The notes beneath the pieces were generated by a model, which did not search any database, was not told the DNA's origin, and saw only the letters and a list, made by a program, of their open reading frames with translations. DNA of 64,000 bases. Source: an uncultured Ruminococcus sp. Lineage in GTDB: Bacteria; Bacillota; Clostridia; Oscillospirales; Acutalibacteraceae. The stretch spans positions 1 through 64,000 of the forward strand of contig CACYPV010000004.1 of assembly GCA_902776375.1 (NCBI GenBank). The letters are read 5' to 3'. This document shows positions 50,293-59,318 of this stretch, in pieces. Position 1 is the first letter of the stretch; the number at the start of each line of letters is the position of its first letter. A program made the position numbers and the translations under genes.

Positions 50293-52161
50293 ATGAAAAA
50301 ACTTAACCTTCGCAAGTTTGTTTTGCTGCTTGCGGATATCTTTATTATCGCCGTAAGCGGCATTGTGTTAAACTACGGATTCGCGCTTACAAAGTGGTTT
50401 GGCGTAGAGGCAACGGGAAACGTGTTCTTCTATGTTGTCATCAGTATTTTGACCTGTGAGCTGATGATGCTGATCCTTGGCTCGTACTCGCGGCTGTGGC
50501 GGTATTTCAGTATAGTCGACTACCTGATGTGCGCCTTAGCCATGACTATAGGCTTTGGTTTCGGCTACGGTGTTCTGTTTATGATAAAGATGCAGCCGCG
50601 CCTGGTCTACTATTTAATGTTTTGGTTCATATCTACTTTGGGCGTGCTGCTGTTCCGCTTTGCGTTTAAGCGGACATTTTTGCAGCTTACCCGCGAGGGA
50701 AAGACCGAGGATATACAGCGCACTATGATAGTGGGCGCGGGCAACGCCGCACGCATGATACTGGCTGAGATCAAAAACGCGCGTACCGACCCCAAAAACC
50801 CTTCTTCAAAGCTGCTGCCGGTATGCTTGGTGGACGATGACCCCAATAAGCTTCACAGCAGACTGAGCGGCGTAGAGGTCTTGGGCGTTTGCGCCGAGAT
50901 ACCCGATCTGGCGAAAGATCTTGACGTTGATACTATCATCGTCGCGGTGCCCTCCTGCGAGGAGGATGAAAAGCGCCGTATCCTCGACTACTGCTCATCT
51001 ACCAAGTGCGAGATCCGCGTTGTTCCCTATTTGAGCGAGCTGCTTTTGGGGGATAGAGGCGAGTCTCAGCTTCTGACCCAAGCGAAGGAGATCAAGATCG
51101 AGGATCTTCTGGGCAGGAAGCCCATTGAGTTCAACCGCAACAAGATAGCCAAATTCATCTGCGACAAGGTGTGTATGGTAACGGGCGGCGGCGGCTCGAT
51201 AGGCAGCGAGCTGGTGCGCCAGATCGCGAAATACAGCCCCAAGCAGATAATCATCGTGGATATTTACGAAAACAACGCCTATGATATCCAGCAGGAGCTA
51301 CGCCTTGAATACGGCGACTCGCTGGATCTGGTAACGCTTATCGCTTCGGTGCGCGACTATGACAAGATGGAGTGTATCTTCAAGCAGTACCGCCCGCAGA
51401 TAGTTTTCCACGCGGCGGCGCACAAGCACGTTCCGCTTATGGAGACCTCGCCCGAGGAGGCTGTCAAAAACAACATCTTCGGCACCTTCAACGTGGCGAC
51501 GCTCGCCGAGTTTTACCGCGCGGACAAGTTTGTGATGATATCCACCGACAAGGCGGTGAATCCCACCAACGTTATGGGAGCCACCAAGCGCGCCTGCGAG
51601 ATGATAATACAGTACAAGGCGCAGACCACCGTCCACACCGAATTCGTAACAACGCGTTTCGGCAACGTGCTGGGCTCAAACGGCTCGGTGATACCGCTGT
51701 TCCGCCGCCAGATCGAGAGCGGCGCTCCCGTAACGGTGACACACCCCGATATAATCCGCTACTTTATGACTATACCCGAGGCGGTGTCGCTGGTGCTCGA
51801 GGCGGGCGCGATGGCAAAGGGCGGCGAGATATTCGTGCTCGATATGGGCGCGCCCGTCAAGATCACAACGCTGGCGGAAAACCTTATCCGCATGTACGGC
51901 AAGGTGCCGTATGAGGAGGTGCCGATCATCTTCACGGGGCTTCGTCCGGGCGAAAAGCTGTTTGAAGAGCTGCTGATGGACGAGGAAGGACTTAAATCCA
52001 CCGCCAACAAGAAGATATTTATCGGCAATCAGATACAGATCGATTCCGTTGAAATGCTCTATAAGCTAAACAGCCTGCACGAGAGCGCCGACGCGAACGA
52101 CAGTGAAAGAACGGTCCGGCTTTTAAGCGAGCTGGTGCCGACGTTCCACCATAACAATTGA
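50293..52161 (+). CDS. Membrane-bound CapD/PglF-like UDP-sugar dehydratase
   Basis: 622 aa from the ATG at 50293 (an upstream GTG is possible). Four membrane helices (about 1-115) precede a CoA-binding-like Rossmann domain (MIVGAGNAARMIL) and a short-chain dehydrogenase domain with VTGGGGSIGSELVRQ, the catalytic-region STDKAVNPTNVMGATKR, and a C-terminal GLRPGEKLFEELL. This is the layout of UDP-GlcNAc 4,6-dehydratases such as PglF, CapD and WbpM, which make UDP-4-keto-6-deoxy sugars for capsule or glycan synthesis. The exact sugar is not fixed. The gene is monocistronic. Confidence 0.93.
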   Translation: MKKLNLRKFVLLLADIFIIAVSGIVLNYGFALTKWFGVEATGNVFFYVVISILTCELMMLILGSYSRLWRYFSIVDYLMCALAMTIGFGFGYGVLFMIKMQPRLVYYLMFWFISTLGVLLFRFAFKRTFLQLTREGKTEDIQRTMIVGAGNAARMILAEIKNARTDPKNPSSKLLPVCLVDDDPNKLHSRLSGVEVLGVCAEIPDLAKDLDVDTIIVAVPSCEEDEKRRILDYCSSTKCEIRVVPYLSELLLGDRGESQLLTQAKEIKIEDLLGRKPIEFNRNKIAKFICDKVCMVTGGGGSIGSELVRQIAKYSPKQIIIVDIYENNAYDIQQELRLEYGDSLDLVTLIASVRDYDKMECIFKQYRPQIVFHAAAHKHVPLMETSPEEAVKNNIFGTFNVATLAEFYRADKFVMISTDKAVNPTNVMGATKRACEMIIQYKAQTTVHTEFVTTRFGNVLGSNGSVIPLFRRQIESGAPVTVTHPDIIRYFMTIPEAVSLVLEAGAMAKGGEIFVLDMGAPVKITTLAENLIRMYGKVPYEEVPIIFTGLRPGEKLFEELLMDEEGLKSTANKKIFIGNQIQIDSVEMLYKLNSLHESADANDSERTVRLLSELVPTFHHNN

Positions 52162-52234
52162 GAGTTGTAAGTTTTCCTTTGGGGGCTTATCGCGGCTGAC
52201 GCGGTGGCTCCCTAACTCATTAAGGAGGTAAAAC

Positions 52235-55200
52235 ATGAAAAAGCTATTCGCGATTATTCTGACGTTTGCCATGCTGTTCACTATGGCGCCGCTCTCGGCG
52301 CTGAATACGGCTGCCGCGACGGCGGCTTCGGACAGCGCGGGCGCGATTTCCTTTACAGAGGTCAGCGTCAGCAGCGCCGCCGATTTAAGATCCTATTTGC
52401 AGCGCAGCGGCAACTACAAGATCAAGCTGATTGAAGACCTTTCCGATCGTATCGGCAAAAAGGGCGACGTTACCTGCGAGTGCCCCGAATACTGGTGTCT
52501 TGCCGGCAGCGGCGTGAAGTCGGTCGACATGAACGGCTATGATTTTTCGCTGTATTGCGACAGTAAAAACAGCACGAGCAGAAACAGATTCGGCACGACC
52601 ATGTTCAAGATCCCTGCCGGCGCGGAATTCGTGCTCAACGACAGCCGAGGCGGCGGCACGCTCAATTACAACGCCATGCTGAAGGAGAGCTATGACAGCG
52701 TAGACATGCGCAATATTTTCACCGTCAACGGCGGCAAGCTGAGTGTCAATAGCGGCAGGATCATCGCGGGCAGACGCTCCGACAAGCGTATTATAGATTT
52801 GGGCTACGCCTATTTGCAGGTCAACGGTCACGCGATCGTTTTGAAAAGCGGCGAAGCGATCATAAACGGCGGCAGGATCGAAGGCAGAGGAGAGGTTTAT
52901 CCCACCCGCTGCGCGGCGATCTATCAAAGCGGCGGCAAGCTGACGATCAACGACGGCGAGATCTGCGGCTACGGCAACGCCGACGCGCTTCAGATCGCAG
53001 GCGGCGACATCACCGTTCACGCCGGATATTTTAACGTATACAAAAACGACGAAGAAGCCTATACCTATAAAAACACCGTCTGCAACGCGGCTTACGGCTA
53101 CGCCGGTATTCCCGGCAGGGCGTTTTCGGAAGACCCGCAGCTGGAGCGAACCACCGTTTGGCGTAACACCAGAGGTGAAATGAGCGCTGTCGACGTGGCG
53201 GGCGGCGGCGTAAAGGACGTTTCCAACCGCGTTGAGGTTTCGCCGAAAAACGTCACCGCGACCGCGCAGTACAGCTTTGACGGTAACAGCTGGTACGACA
53301 TAACCGCCGACACCGTCATCAACTGGGACAAGCAGAGCAACCTGAAATTCCGCTGCTTTGACAGCAGATATTTTGCGCAGATCCAAAGCTACGACACCGC
53401 GACGCACTATTATCCGTGGTATAAAGCCGCAGTTTCGCTCACGCCGGCAGGCGAACCCGTGAGCGAGGAGCTGAGCCTTATGCGGAACAAGGTTTCAAAC
53501 GACGCCCGTATAAGCTATTCCTACAGCTACGCGGAAACCGCGTTCGATCTTTACGATTACAAGGACGGCGCAGCCGCGCTGGAAAACGGCAAGACCTACT
53601 ATTTGCAGCTGAGCGCCGAGGAATATTTCAAGGGTGTTAAAACCTACCGCCGCACGGTCTCGCCGGTCAATAACATTCGCATCAAAATAACGCAGCCTGT
53701 GCCGGTCCCCGAGCTGGATGTTGATTTTGACTGGACGCTGCGCTACGACGGCAATCTGGTAGTAACGCCCAAGAACGACGCGGTGCGGTCATATCTTGAC
53801 AATCTTCGCGCTACCGGCGCGATCGGCAGCTACAAGGCGAGCATTGGCTATTACAATAAAAACGGGGTCAAAAACGTCTATAACTTTTCGGACAACACCA
53901 TTTCGTTCTGGGGACATTCCGACATCAAGCGCGGCGCTTCGGATATAACGCTGTCGGTCGCGGTCTACAGAGGCAGCGTTTTGCAGAATACCTTTACGAA
54001 AACGCGCACGGTGATTTATCCGCCGGAGTTCACCGCAAACAAAACCGTGGATTCCTCCAACGCCATATATTTTTATCCCAGCGCGACCGACCGCAGCGTG
54101 ACCTTCACCGCCGCAGCCGATGTTGCTTCGCGCGTTTTCTGGGTCAAAAACGGCTCAAAAATCACCGGCGCAACCGGCAAAACCTACAACGTGAGCGACG
54201 CGGCGACCCAGAGCGGCTGGTATAGCCTGGGCTACACCTACAACGGCGTTGATCACTACGGCTTACAGGAGATTTATGTAGGCATGAAGGAAGGCACGCG
54301 CAGCGTGAGCGTTACAAAGAGCAGCTCCACCTGCAACATAACCTCCGACACCTCGGTAACGCCTACCTTCACCGTGACAACGAGCGGCACCGGCTGGAGC
54401 ACCATAGACAGGTACCGCTGGGAGGTAGTCAGCGTGCCCGAGGGTATGACCGGATACGCGAGATATCATAATTTTACGACGAACAGGGTGACGCTGGCTG
54501 AGATCTTCAGCAAGACTAATTACGCGACCGATTTTATCGAGGGCGACTATGTGCTGCAATGCCATGTAAGAGATACCCTCGGCAACCAACAGACCGGCAG
54601 CCCGGTGACCGTCACCGTAAAGCGTCCGCCGACCGGACTTGCGATCTACTGCAACGGTGACGACGTGACAGGAAAGTTCATCGCCTTCGGCACCACGCAC
54701 GACACCGCGGCACTGGATGTTTCGCTGCTGCCGCAAAATTCGGTTAGCGACAGCACCACTTATTTCAGTACATCCGATTCTTCCGTTTGCACCGTCACGC
54801 AGGGCGGTGTGATCCAGGCGAAAAAAGACGGCACGGCTACGATCACCGTCACCAACGGCTCAGTCAGCAAGACCGTGATGGTGTATGTGCCGAAAACCGA
54901 CTACGACCTCACCATTCCCGCCGGCTGTCTGAAAGCCGAGCCGGGCAAGGTCGCCTATCAGGGCGCGATCTCGGTGCCGAGCAACGCGGGCTTTACCGCC
55001 GAGCTGAAATGGTGCTCAAAGTCCGCCTATGGCAGCTATTATAACGATATGGCCGAGGGCGATGAGTTCAATGGCGAAATGATCTATATGCCGCAGGTCT
55101 TCATCTATCCCAAGAACGGCGTGGCTTATCCCGTCGAAAAGGAATACCGCCGCGAAATGTGGGATTTCCTGTATGAAAACATCAACGTAACCGTCAACGG

Positions 55201-55960
55201 CGAGACATACTACGGCGCGGCAGACGGCTACTACTCCTACATGACGCAGGAGCCTTTGTCGGAGGGCGACGCGCGCTATGACTACATTTATCTGTACCTA
55301 GACCCGACAGAAAAGCTGGTCGATCTGCGCGACGAATACATCGGTCTTGCGGAATATGACGTAAATATCCCGACGCCCGGGCAAACGCCCAAAGCCCTGA
55401 CCGGCGGCAACATCATGCAGCTTGACGTGGTATCCCTTACGGACGGCGTCGGCTTCGGCGGCGATTCGCTCCGTGTGGTAACGGACGAATCCACTATCAA
55501 GGACAACACCGCTTCGAACGACGCGATCGCGGAATTCCCCGAGGGCGGCGCGTTTGAAGCCGGAAAAACCTACCGCTATACCGTGTGGCTGAGCATCGAC
55601 AGCGATTACCGCACACCGACGGGCGGCGTGGCGCGCTTTACCGAAAACGCCTCGTCCTACTGCTCCGGCTTGCGCTCTGTGACAGACACGCAATACGCGC
55701 AGTACGGTATGCTGGTTTCTTATATCTACTTCACCGTTGAGGAGCCGGACTACGTCGTCGGCGACGTCAACGAGGACGGCAAGATCAACATCAGAGACGT
55801 TGCCGCAATACAGCGCTATCTGGCGAACTTCGGCACGCTCACGCTTGCGCAGCTCATGGCTGCCGACACCGACGGCGACGGCAGCGTGACCGTCGACGAC
55901 GCAACGTGGCTGCAAATGTATTTGGCGGAATATGATGTTGTTTTAGGAAAACAATCATAA
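52235..55960 (+). CDS. Large secreted dockerin protein with beta-rich repeats
   Basis: 1241 aa with AAGGAGG before the ATG and a signal peptide ending near residue 29. An N-terminal beta-helix-like region has repeated GG.L.I..G.I.G segments (about 100-300), followed by several Ig-like beta domains, one with a bacterial Ig2-like SVCTVTQGGVIQAKKDGTATITVTNG segment (about 850-890). The C-terminal dockerin (about 1172-1235) has DVNEDGKINIRDV and DTDGDGSVTVDDA. It would be attached to a scaffoldin. No catalytic residues are evident; the beta-helix may bind or cleave polysaccharide. The short gap upstream (52162-52234) shows nothing but a terminator-like fold and the ribosome binding site. Confidence 0.85.
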   Translation: MKKLFAIILTFAMLFTMAPLSALNTAAATAASDSAGAISFTEVSVSSAADLRSYLQRSGNYKIKLIEDLSDRIGKKGDVTCECPEYWCLAGSGVKSVDMNGYDFSLYCDSKNSTSRNRFGTTMFKIPAGAEFVLNDSRGGGTLNYNAMLKESYDSVDMRNIFTVNGGKLSVNSGRIIAGRRSDKRIIDLGYAYLQVNGHAIVLKSGEAIINGGRIEGRGEVYPTRCAAIYQSGGKLTINDGEICGYGNADALQIAGGDITVHAGYFNVYKNDEEAYTYKNTVCNAAYGYAGIPGRAFSEDPQLERTTVWRNTRGEMSAVDVAGGGVKDVSNRVEVSPKNVTATAQYSFDGNSWYDITADTVINWDKQSNLKFRCFDSRYFAQIQSYDTATHYYPWYKAAVSLTPAGEPVSEELSLMRNKVSNDARISYSYSYAETAFDLYDYKDGAAALENGKTYYLQLSAEEYFKGVKTYRRTVSPVNNIRIKITQPVPVPELDVDFDWTLRYDGNLVVTPKNDAVRSYLDNLRATGAIGSYKASIGYYNKNGVKNVYNFSDNTISFWGHSDIKRGASDITLSVAVYRGSVLQNTFTKTRTVIYPPEFTANKTVDSSNAIYFYPSATDRSVTFTAAADVASRVFWVKNGSKITGATGKTYNVSDAATQSGWYSLGYTYNGVDHYGLQEIYVGMKEGTRSVSVTKSSSTCNITSDTSVTPTFTVTTSGTGWSTIDRYRWEVVSVPEGMTGYARYHNFTTNRVTLAEIFSKTNYATDFIEGDYVLQCHVRDTLGNQQTGSPVTVTVKRPPTGLAIYCNGDDVTGKFIAFGTTHDTAALDVSLLPQNSVSDSTTYFSTSDSSVCTVTQGGVIQAKKDGTATITVTNGSVSKTVMVYVPKTDYDLTIPAGCLKAEPGKVAYQGAISVPSNAGFTAELKWCSKSAYGSYYNDMAEGDEFNGEMIYMPQVFIYPKNGVAYPVEKEYRREMWDFLYENINVTVNGETYYGAADGYYSYMTQEPLSEGDARYDYIYLYLDPTEKLVDLRDEYIGLAEYDVNIPTPGQTPKALTGGNIMQLDVVSLTDGVGFGGDSLRVVTDESTIKDNTASNDAIAEFPEGGAFEAGKTYRYTVWLSIDSDYRTPTGGVARFTENASSYCSGLRSVTDTQYAQYGMLVSYIYFTVEEPDYVVGDVNEDGKINIRDVAAIQRYLANFGTLTLAQLMAADTDGDGSVTVDDATWLQMYLAEYDVVLGKQS

Positions 55961-55967
55961 CTTGCAA

Positions 55968-56018
55968 AGGGCTTGGCTTGAACTCGATCTATGAGTAAAA
56001 GCCAAGCTCCTGTTTTTG
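55968..56018 (+). terminator. Terminator after the large dockerin gene
   Basis: GGGCTTGGCTT and AAGCCAAGCTCC form a long stem around a loop of about 19 nt, followed by TGTTTTT. Confidence 0.8.
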
Positions 56019-56053
56019 CCGGATGACCGCTAAACTCTCGCTAAACGTGAGGG

Positions 56054-56082
56054 TTGACTTTTTTACTTTGGTATGGTAAAAT
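56054..56082 (+). promoter_or_regulatory. Promoter of the ribozyme-nagB operon
   Basis: TTGACT (56054-56059), 17 bp, TAAAAT (56077-56082). An inverted repeat, TGATACGCA/TGCGTTATCA, follows at about 56103-56128 and may be an operator or a hairpin in the leader. Confidence 0.7.
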
Positions 56083-56169
56083 TTTTTTGTTTGTAAAATG
56101 TTTGATACGCATATTCTCTGCGTTATCAGATATATATAAAATAGCTTCCGAATGAAAGGAGAAAACGGG

Positions 56170-56310
56170 ACTATTAGCGCCATGGCCCCACGCGGGCGAC
56201 GAGGATTGGCAGTTATCGAAAGACTCGGCGGATGCTGCCACGGCTTTTGTGGGTCGTAAGGGAGAAAGGAAAAAGCGGAATCAAAACCGTAACAGAGGTT
56301 CTCCTGCCAC
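56170..56310 (+). ncRNA. glmS-type self-cleaving ribozyme (riboswitch)
   Basis: The conserved core is plain: AGCGCC at 56176-56181 (cleavage would fall before G56177), GACGAGGAT (56198-56206), the TTATCGA of the pseudoknot strand (56213-56219), CGGCGGATG (56226-56234) and a GTCGTAAGG strand further on (56252-56260). The order and spacing match glmS ribozymes, which cleave their mRNA when glucosamine-6-phosphate binds and so shut off amino-sugar synthesis. It lies 44 bp before a nagB gene and not a glmS gene. I could not compute the fold. Confidence 0.93.
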
Positions 56311-56353
56311 ACAACACAACTAAAATATGTTAGCTAATCAGGAGGATAAAATA

Positions 56354-57145
56354 ATGAGAGTTGTTATTCAGGATAATTACGATAAAATGTGCAAATGGGC
56401 AGCGAACTACATCGCCGCCAAAATCAAGGCTCACAAAGAGGATCGCCCCTTTGTTCTGGGTCTGCCCACCGGCTCTTCGCCCATCGGCGTTTACAAGGAG
56501 CTTTACACCATGAACCAGAAGGGCGAGCTTTCCTTCGCGAACGTCGTCACCTTCAACATGGACGAGTATCTCGGACTGCCTCACGAGCATGACCAGAGCT
56601 ACTGGTACTTCATGCACGACAATTTCTTCGATCACCTTGTTGACATGAAGGCAGAGAACATCAACATCCTCAACGGCATGACCGACGATCCCGAGGGCGA
56701 ATGCGCACGCTATGAGGAGAAGATCGCTTCCTACGGCGGCATCGACCTGTTCATGGGCGGCATCGGCGTTGACGGACACATCGCTTTCAACGAGCCCTTC
56801 ACCAGCCTTGCTTCACGCACAGGCGTAAGAAACCTGACTACCGACACAAGAATCGTTAACTCGCGCTTCTTCGGCAACGATCCCGAGGCGGTCCCCGCTC
56901 AGGCTCTTTCCGTAGGCGTAGGCACAGTCACCGATTCAAAAGAGGTTCTCATCCTCATCAACGGCCACAACAAGGCTAAGGCTTTGGCTGAGACCGTAGA
57001 GGGCAGCGTTTCCCACAAGTGGACCTGCTCCGCGCTGCAGATGCACAACGGCGCTATCATCGCCTGCGATGAGGCTGCCTGCGATGAGCTGACTGTAGGC
57101 GCATACAAATACTTCCTCGATATCGAGAAGAAGGAGAGACTTTAA
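56354..57145 (+). CDS. nagB: Glucosamine-6-phosphate deaminase/isomerase
   Basis: 263 aa from the ATG at 56354 with GGAGG upstream; an in-frame start at 56327 has no such site. The NagB signature residues are present: Asp in FNMDEYLGL, and Asp, His and Glu in GGIGVDGHIAFNEP. The enzyme interconverts glucosamine-6-phosphate and fructose-6-phosphate plus ammonia. Its mRNA begins with a glmS-type ribozyme, and it shares an operon with an acyltransferase and glmM. All three together would make N-acetylglucosamine-1-phosphate from fructose-6-phosphate, so a biosynthetic role is likely. A purely catabolic role seems less likely in this context. Confidence 0.92.
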   Translation: MRVVIQDNYDKMCKWAANYIAAKIKAHKEDRPFVLGLPTGSSPIGVYKELYTMNQKGELSFANVVTFNMDEYLGLPHEHDQSYWYFMHDNFFDHLVDMKAENINILNGMTDDPEGECARYEEKIASYGGIDLFMGGIGVDGHIAFNEPFTSLASRTGVRNLTTDTRIVNSRFFGNDPEAVPAQALSVGVGTVTDSKEVLILINGHNKAKALAETVEGSVSHKWTCSALQMHNGAIIACDEAACDELTVGAYKYFLDIEKKERL

Positions 57146-57147
57146 TA

Positions 57148-57810
57148 ATGTATACGATAAAAGACCTTTATGATCTTGATCACACCCTTGCGAAGGACTA
57201 CCTTTCGCAGTTCACCTATCCGTGGGAGGCGCTTAAGGGCATCAAGGACATGATCCTCGCGCTCGGCGCTACTCTCGGCGACGATTACGAAGAGGTAAGT
57301 GAGAATGTTTGGGTACACAAGACCGCCAAGGTTTTCCCCTCGGCGTATCTCGGCGCTCCCTGCATCATCGGCCCCAACACAGAGGTAAGACACGGCGCTT
57401 TCGTCCGCGGCTCGGCGCTTGTCGGCGCGGACTGCGTAGTCGGCAACTCTGTAGAGCTTAAGAACGTCATCCTTTTTGACCACGTGCAGACCCCGCACTA
57501 CAACTATGTCGGCGACTCCATTTTGGGCTACTACTCCCACATGGGCGCGGGCTCTATAACATCTAACGTAAAGTCCGACAAAAAGCTCGTCGTCGTTCAC
57601 AACGGCACCGAGCGCATCGAAACGGGCATCAAGAAGTTCGGCGCGATGCTGGGCGACTATGTCGAGGTAGGCTGCAACGCGGTTTGCAACCCCGGCACCG
57701 TGATCGGCAGATACTCCAGCGTTTATCCCACATCCTGCGTGCGCGGAGTCATCCCCGAGAACTGCATTTTCAAGAACAGCGGCGACGTTGTGGAAAGGAA
57801 GGCTGACTGA
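57148..57810 (+). CDS. Left-handed beta-helix acyltransferase, GlmU C-terminal domain-like
   Basis: 220 aa, starting two bases after the nagB stop codon. Hexapeptide repeats of the LbH fold (HKTAKVFPSAYLGAPCIIGPNTEVRHGAFVRGSALVGAD...) span most of the chain, and an YVGDSILGYYSHMGAGSITSNV segment resembles the acetyl-CoA-binding loop of GlmU. The uridyltransferase half of GlmU is missing. Lying between nagB and glmM, it probably acetylates glucosamine-1-phosphate. Its frame ends on the ATG of glmM. Acetyl-CoA as donor is inferred. Confidence 0.83.
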   Translation: MYTIKDLYDLDHTLAKDYLSQFTYPWEALKGIKDMILALGATLGDDYEEVSENVWVHKTAKVFPSAYLGAPCIIGPNTEVRHGAFVRGSALVGADCVVGNSVELKNVILFDHVQTPHYNYVGDSILGYYSHMGAGSITSNVKSDKKLVVVHNGTERIETGIKKFGAMLGDYVEVGCNAVCNPGTVIGRYSSVYPTSCVRGVIPENCIFKNSGDVVERKAD

Positions 57811-59120
57811 TGGGCAAATATTTCGGAACCGACGGCTTCAGAGGCGAAGCCAACAAGAATCTTACCTTTGAGCACGCGGTGCAGATAGGCCGCTTCCTCG
57901 GCTGGTATTACGGAGAGAACATGGGTAAAAAGGCGAAGGTCGTCATCGGTAAGGATACCCGCCGTTCCTCTTATATGTTCGAGTACGCGCTTTGCACAGG
58001 TCTTATGGCTAGCGGCGCGGACGCTTACATCATGCACGTTACCACCACGCCTTCCGTGGCTTATATCACAAGAATAGACGATTTTGACTGCGGTATCATG
58101 ATCTCCGCTTCTCACAACCCCTTCTACGACAACGGCATCAAGCTGCTCAACAGCAAGGGCGAGAAGATGGAGGAGGAGACCCTGCTCAAGGTCGCTCACA
58201 GAGAGGCTATCGGCAGAACAGTAGACTATGTTGCCGGCAGAAACCGCTACATCGGCTACCTTATCTCGATGAGCAAGTACAGCTTCAAGGGCGTTAAGGT
58301 CGGTCTGGACGTAGCAAACGGCGCCGCGTGGCAGATCGCCAAGGGCGTGTTTGACGCTTTGGGCGCTAAGACCTATGTCATGAACGACAACCCCGACGGC
58401 TACAACATCAACACCGACTGCGGCTCTACCCATATCGAGCATTTGCAGAAGTTCGTTCTTGAAAACGGACTGGATATCGGCTTTGCCTACGACGGCGACG
58501 CAGACCGCTGCCTCGCGGTTGACGAGAAGGGCAACGTTGTAACGGGCGACCACATCATCTACATGTACGGCTGCTACATGAAGGAGAGGGGCAAGCTTGT
58601 AAACAACAAGGTCGTTGCCACTATCATGAGCAACTTCGGCCTGTTCAAGGCGCTTGACAAGGTCGGCATCGATTACGACAAGGTCAACGTAGGCGACAAG
58701 TATGTTTACGAAAACATGATCAACACCGGCAACCGCCTCGGCGGCGAGGAATCCGGCCACATCATCTTCTCCAAGTACGCCACTACCGGCGACGGTATCC
58801 TCACCTCCTTAAAGCTTATGGAGGTAATGCTCTCGAAGGAGAAGCCCATGAGCGAGCTCGCGGCTCCCATGGTCATGTATCCTCAGGTGCTCAAGAACGT
58901 CCGCGTTCACTCCAAGCCCGACGCTAAGAATGATCCCGACGTTCAGGCTGAGGTGGCTAAGGTCGCAGAGGCTCTGGGCGACAACGGCAGGATCCTGCTC
59001 AGAGAATCCGGCACCGAGCCTGTTATCCGCGTAATGGTCGAAGCGGGCTCTGACGAAGAGTGCGAGAAGTACGTTGATCAGGTTATCGACGTTATCCGCG
59101 CAAAGGGTCATATCATTTAA
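57810..59120 (+). CDS. glmM: Phosphoglucosamine mutase
   Basis: 436 aa. The start codon overlaps the previous stop (TGATG). The phosphohexomutase landmarks are MISASHNPFYDNGIK with the phospho-serine, the metal-binding DGDADRC, the sugar-binding GGEESGHI and the phosphate-binding RESGTEPVIRVM. It converts glucosamine-6-phosphate to glucosamine-1-phosphate for cell-wall precursors. It closes the ribozyme-controlled hexosamine operon and is followed by a terminator. Its length is normal for the family. Confidence 0.95.
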   Translation: MGKYFGTDGFRGEANKNLTFEHAVQIGRFLGWYYGENMGKKAKVVIGKDTRRSSYMFEYALCTGLMASGADAYIMHVTTTPSVAYITRIDDFDCGIMISASHNPFYDNGIKLLNSKGEKMEEETLLKVAHREAIGRTVDYVAGRNRYIGYLISMSKYSFKGVKVGLDVANGAAWQIAKGVFDALGAKTYVMNDNPDGYNINTDCGSTHIEHLQKFVLENGLDIGFAYDGDADRCLAVDEKGNVVTGDHIIYMYGCYMKERGKLVNNKVVATIMSNFGLFKALDKVGIDYDKVNVGDKYVYENMINTGNRLGGEESGHIIFSKYATTGDGILTSLKLMEVMLSKEKPMSELAAPMVMYPQVLKNVRVHSKPDAKNDPDVQAEVAKVAEALGDNGRILLRESGTEPVIRVMVEAGSDEECEKYVDQVIDVIRAKGHII

Positions 59121-59137
59121 CAAGTAAGATATTTACC

Positions 59138-59170
59138 AAAAGCCGATGGGATAAAACCTTTCGGCTTTTT
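59138..59170 (+). terminator. Terminator of the hexosamine operon
   Basis: AAAAGCCGA pairs with TCGGCTTTT around a loop of about 15 nt and a T tract follows. Confidence 0.85.
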
Positions 59171-59318
59171 GTTTTGCAAAAACGGTGACAGCCAAAAAAA
59201 ATAAACAACTATTTTGTTCCTAAAAAGTCGAATTTCTGTAATAATACGCTTGTTTTTCGCCGCCGTTTTATGTATAATGAATACGTATGTAATTTGTATT
59301 CTGATTGGAGGAAGAAAA

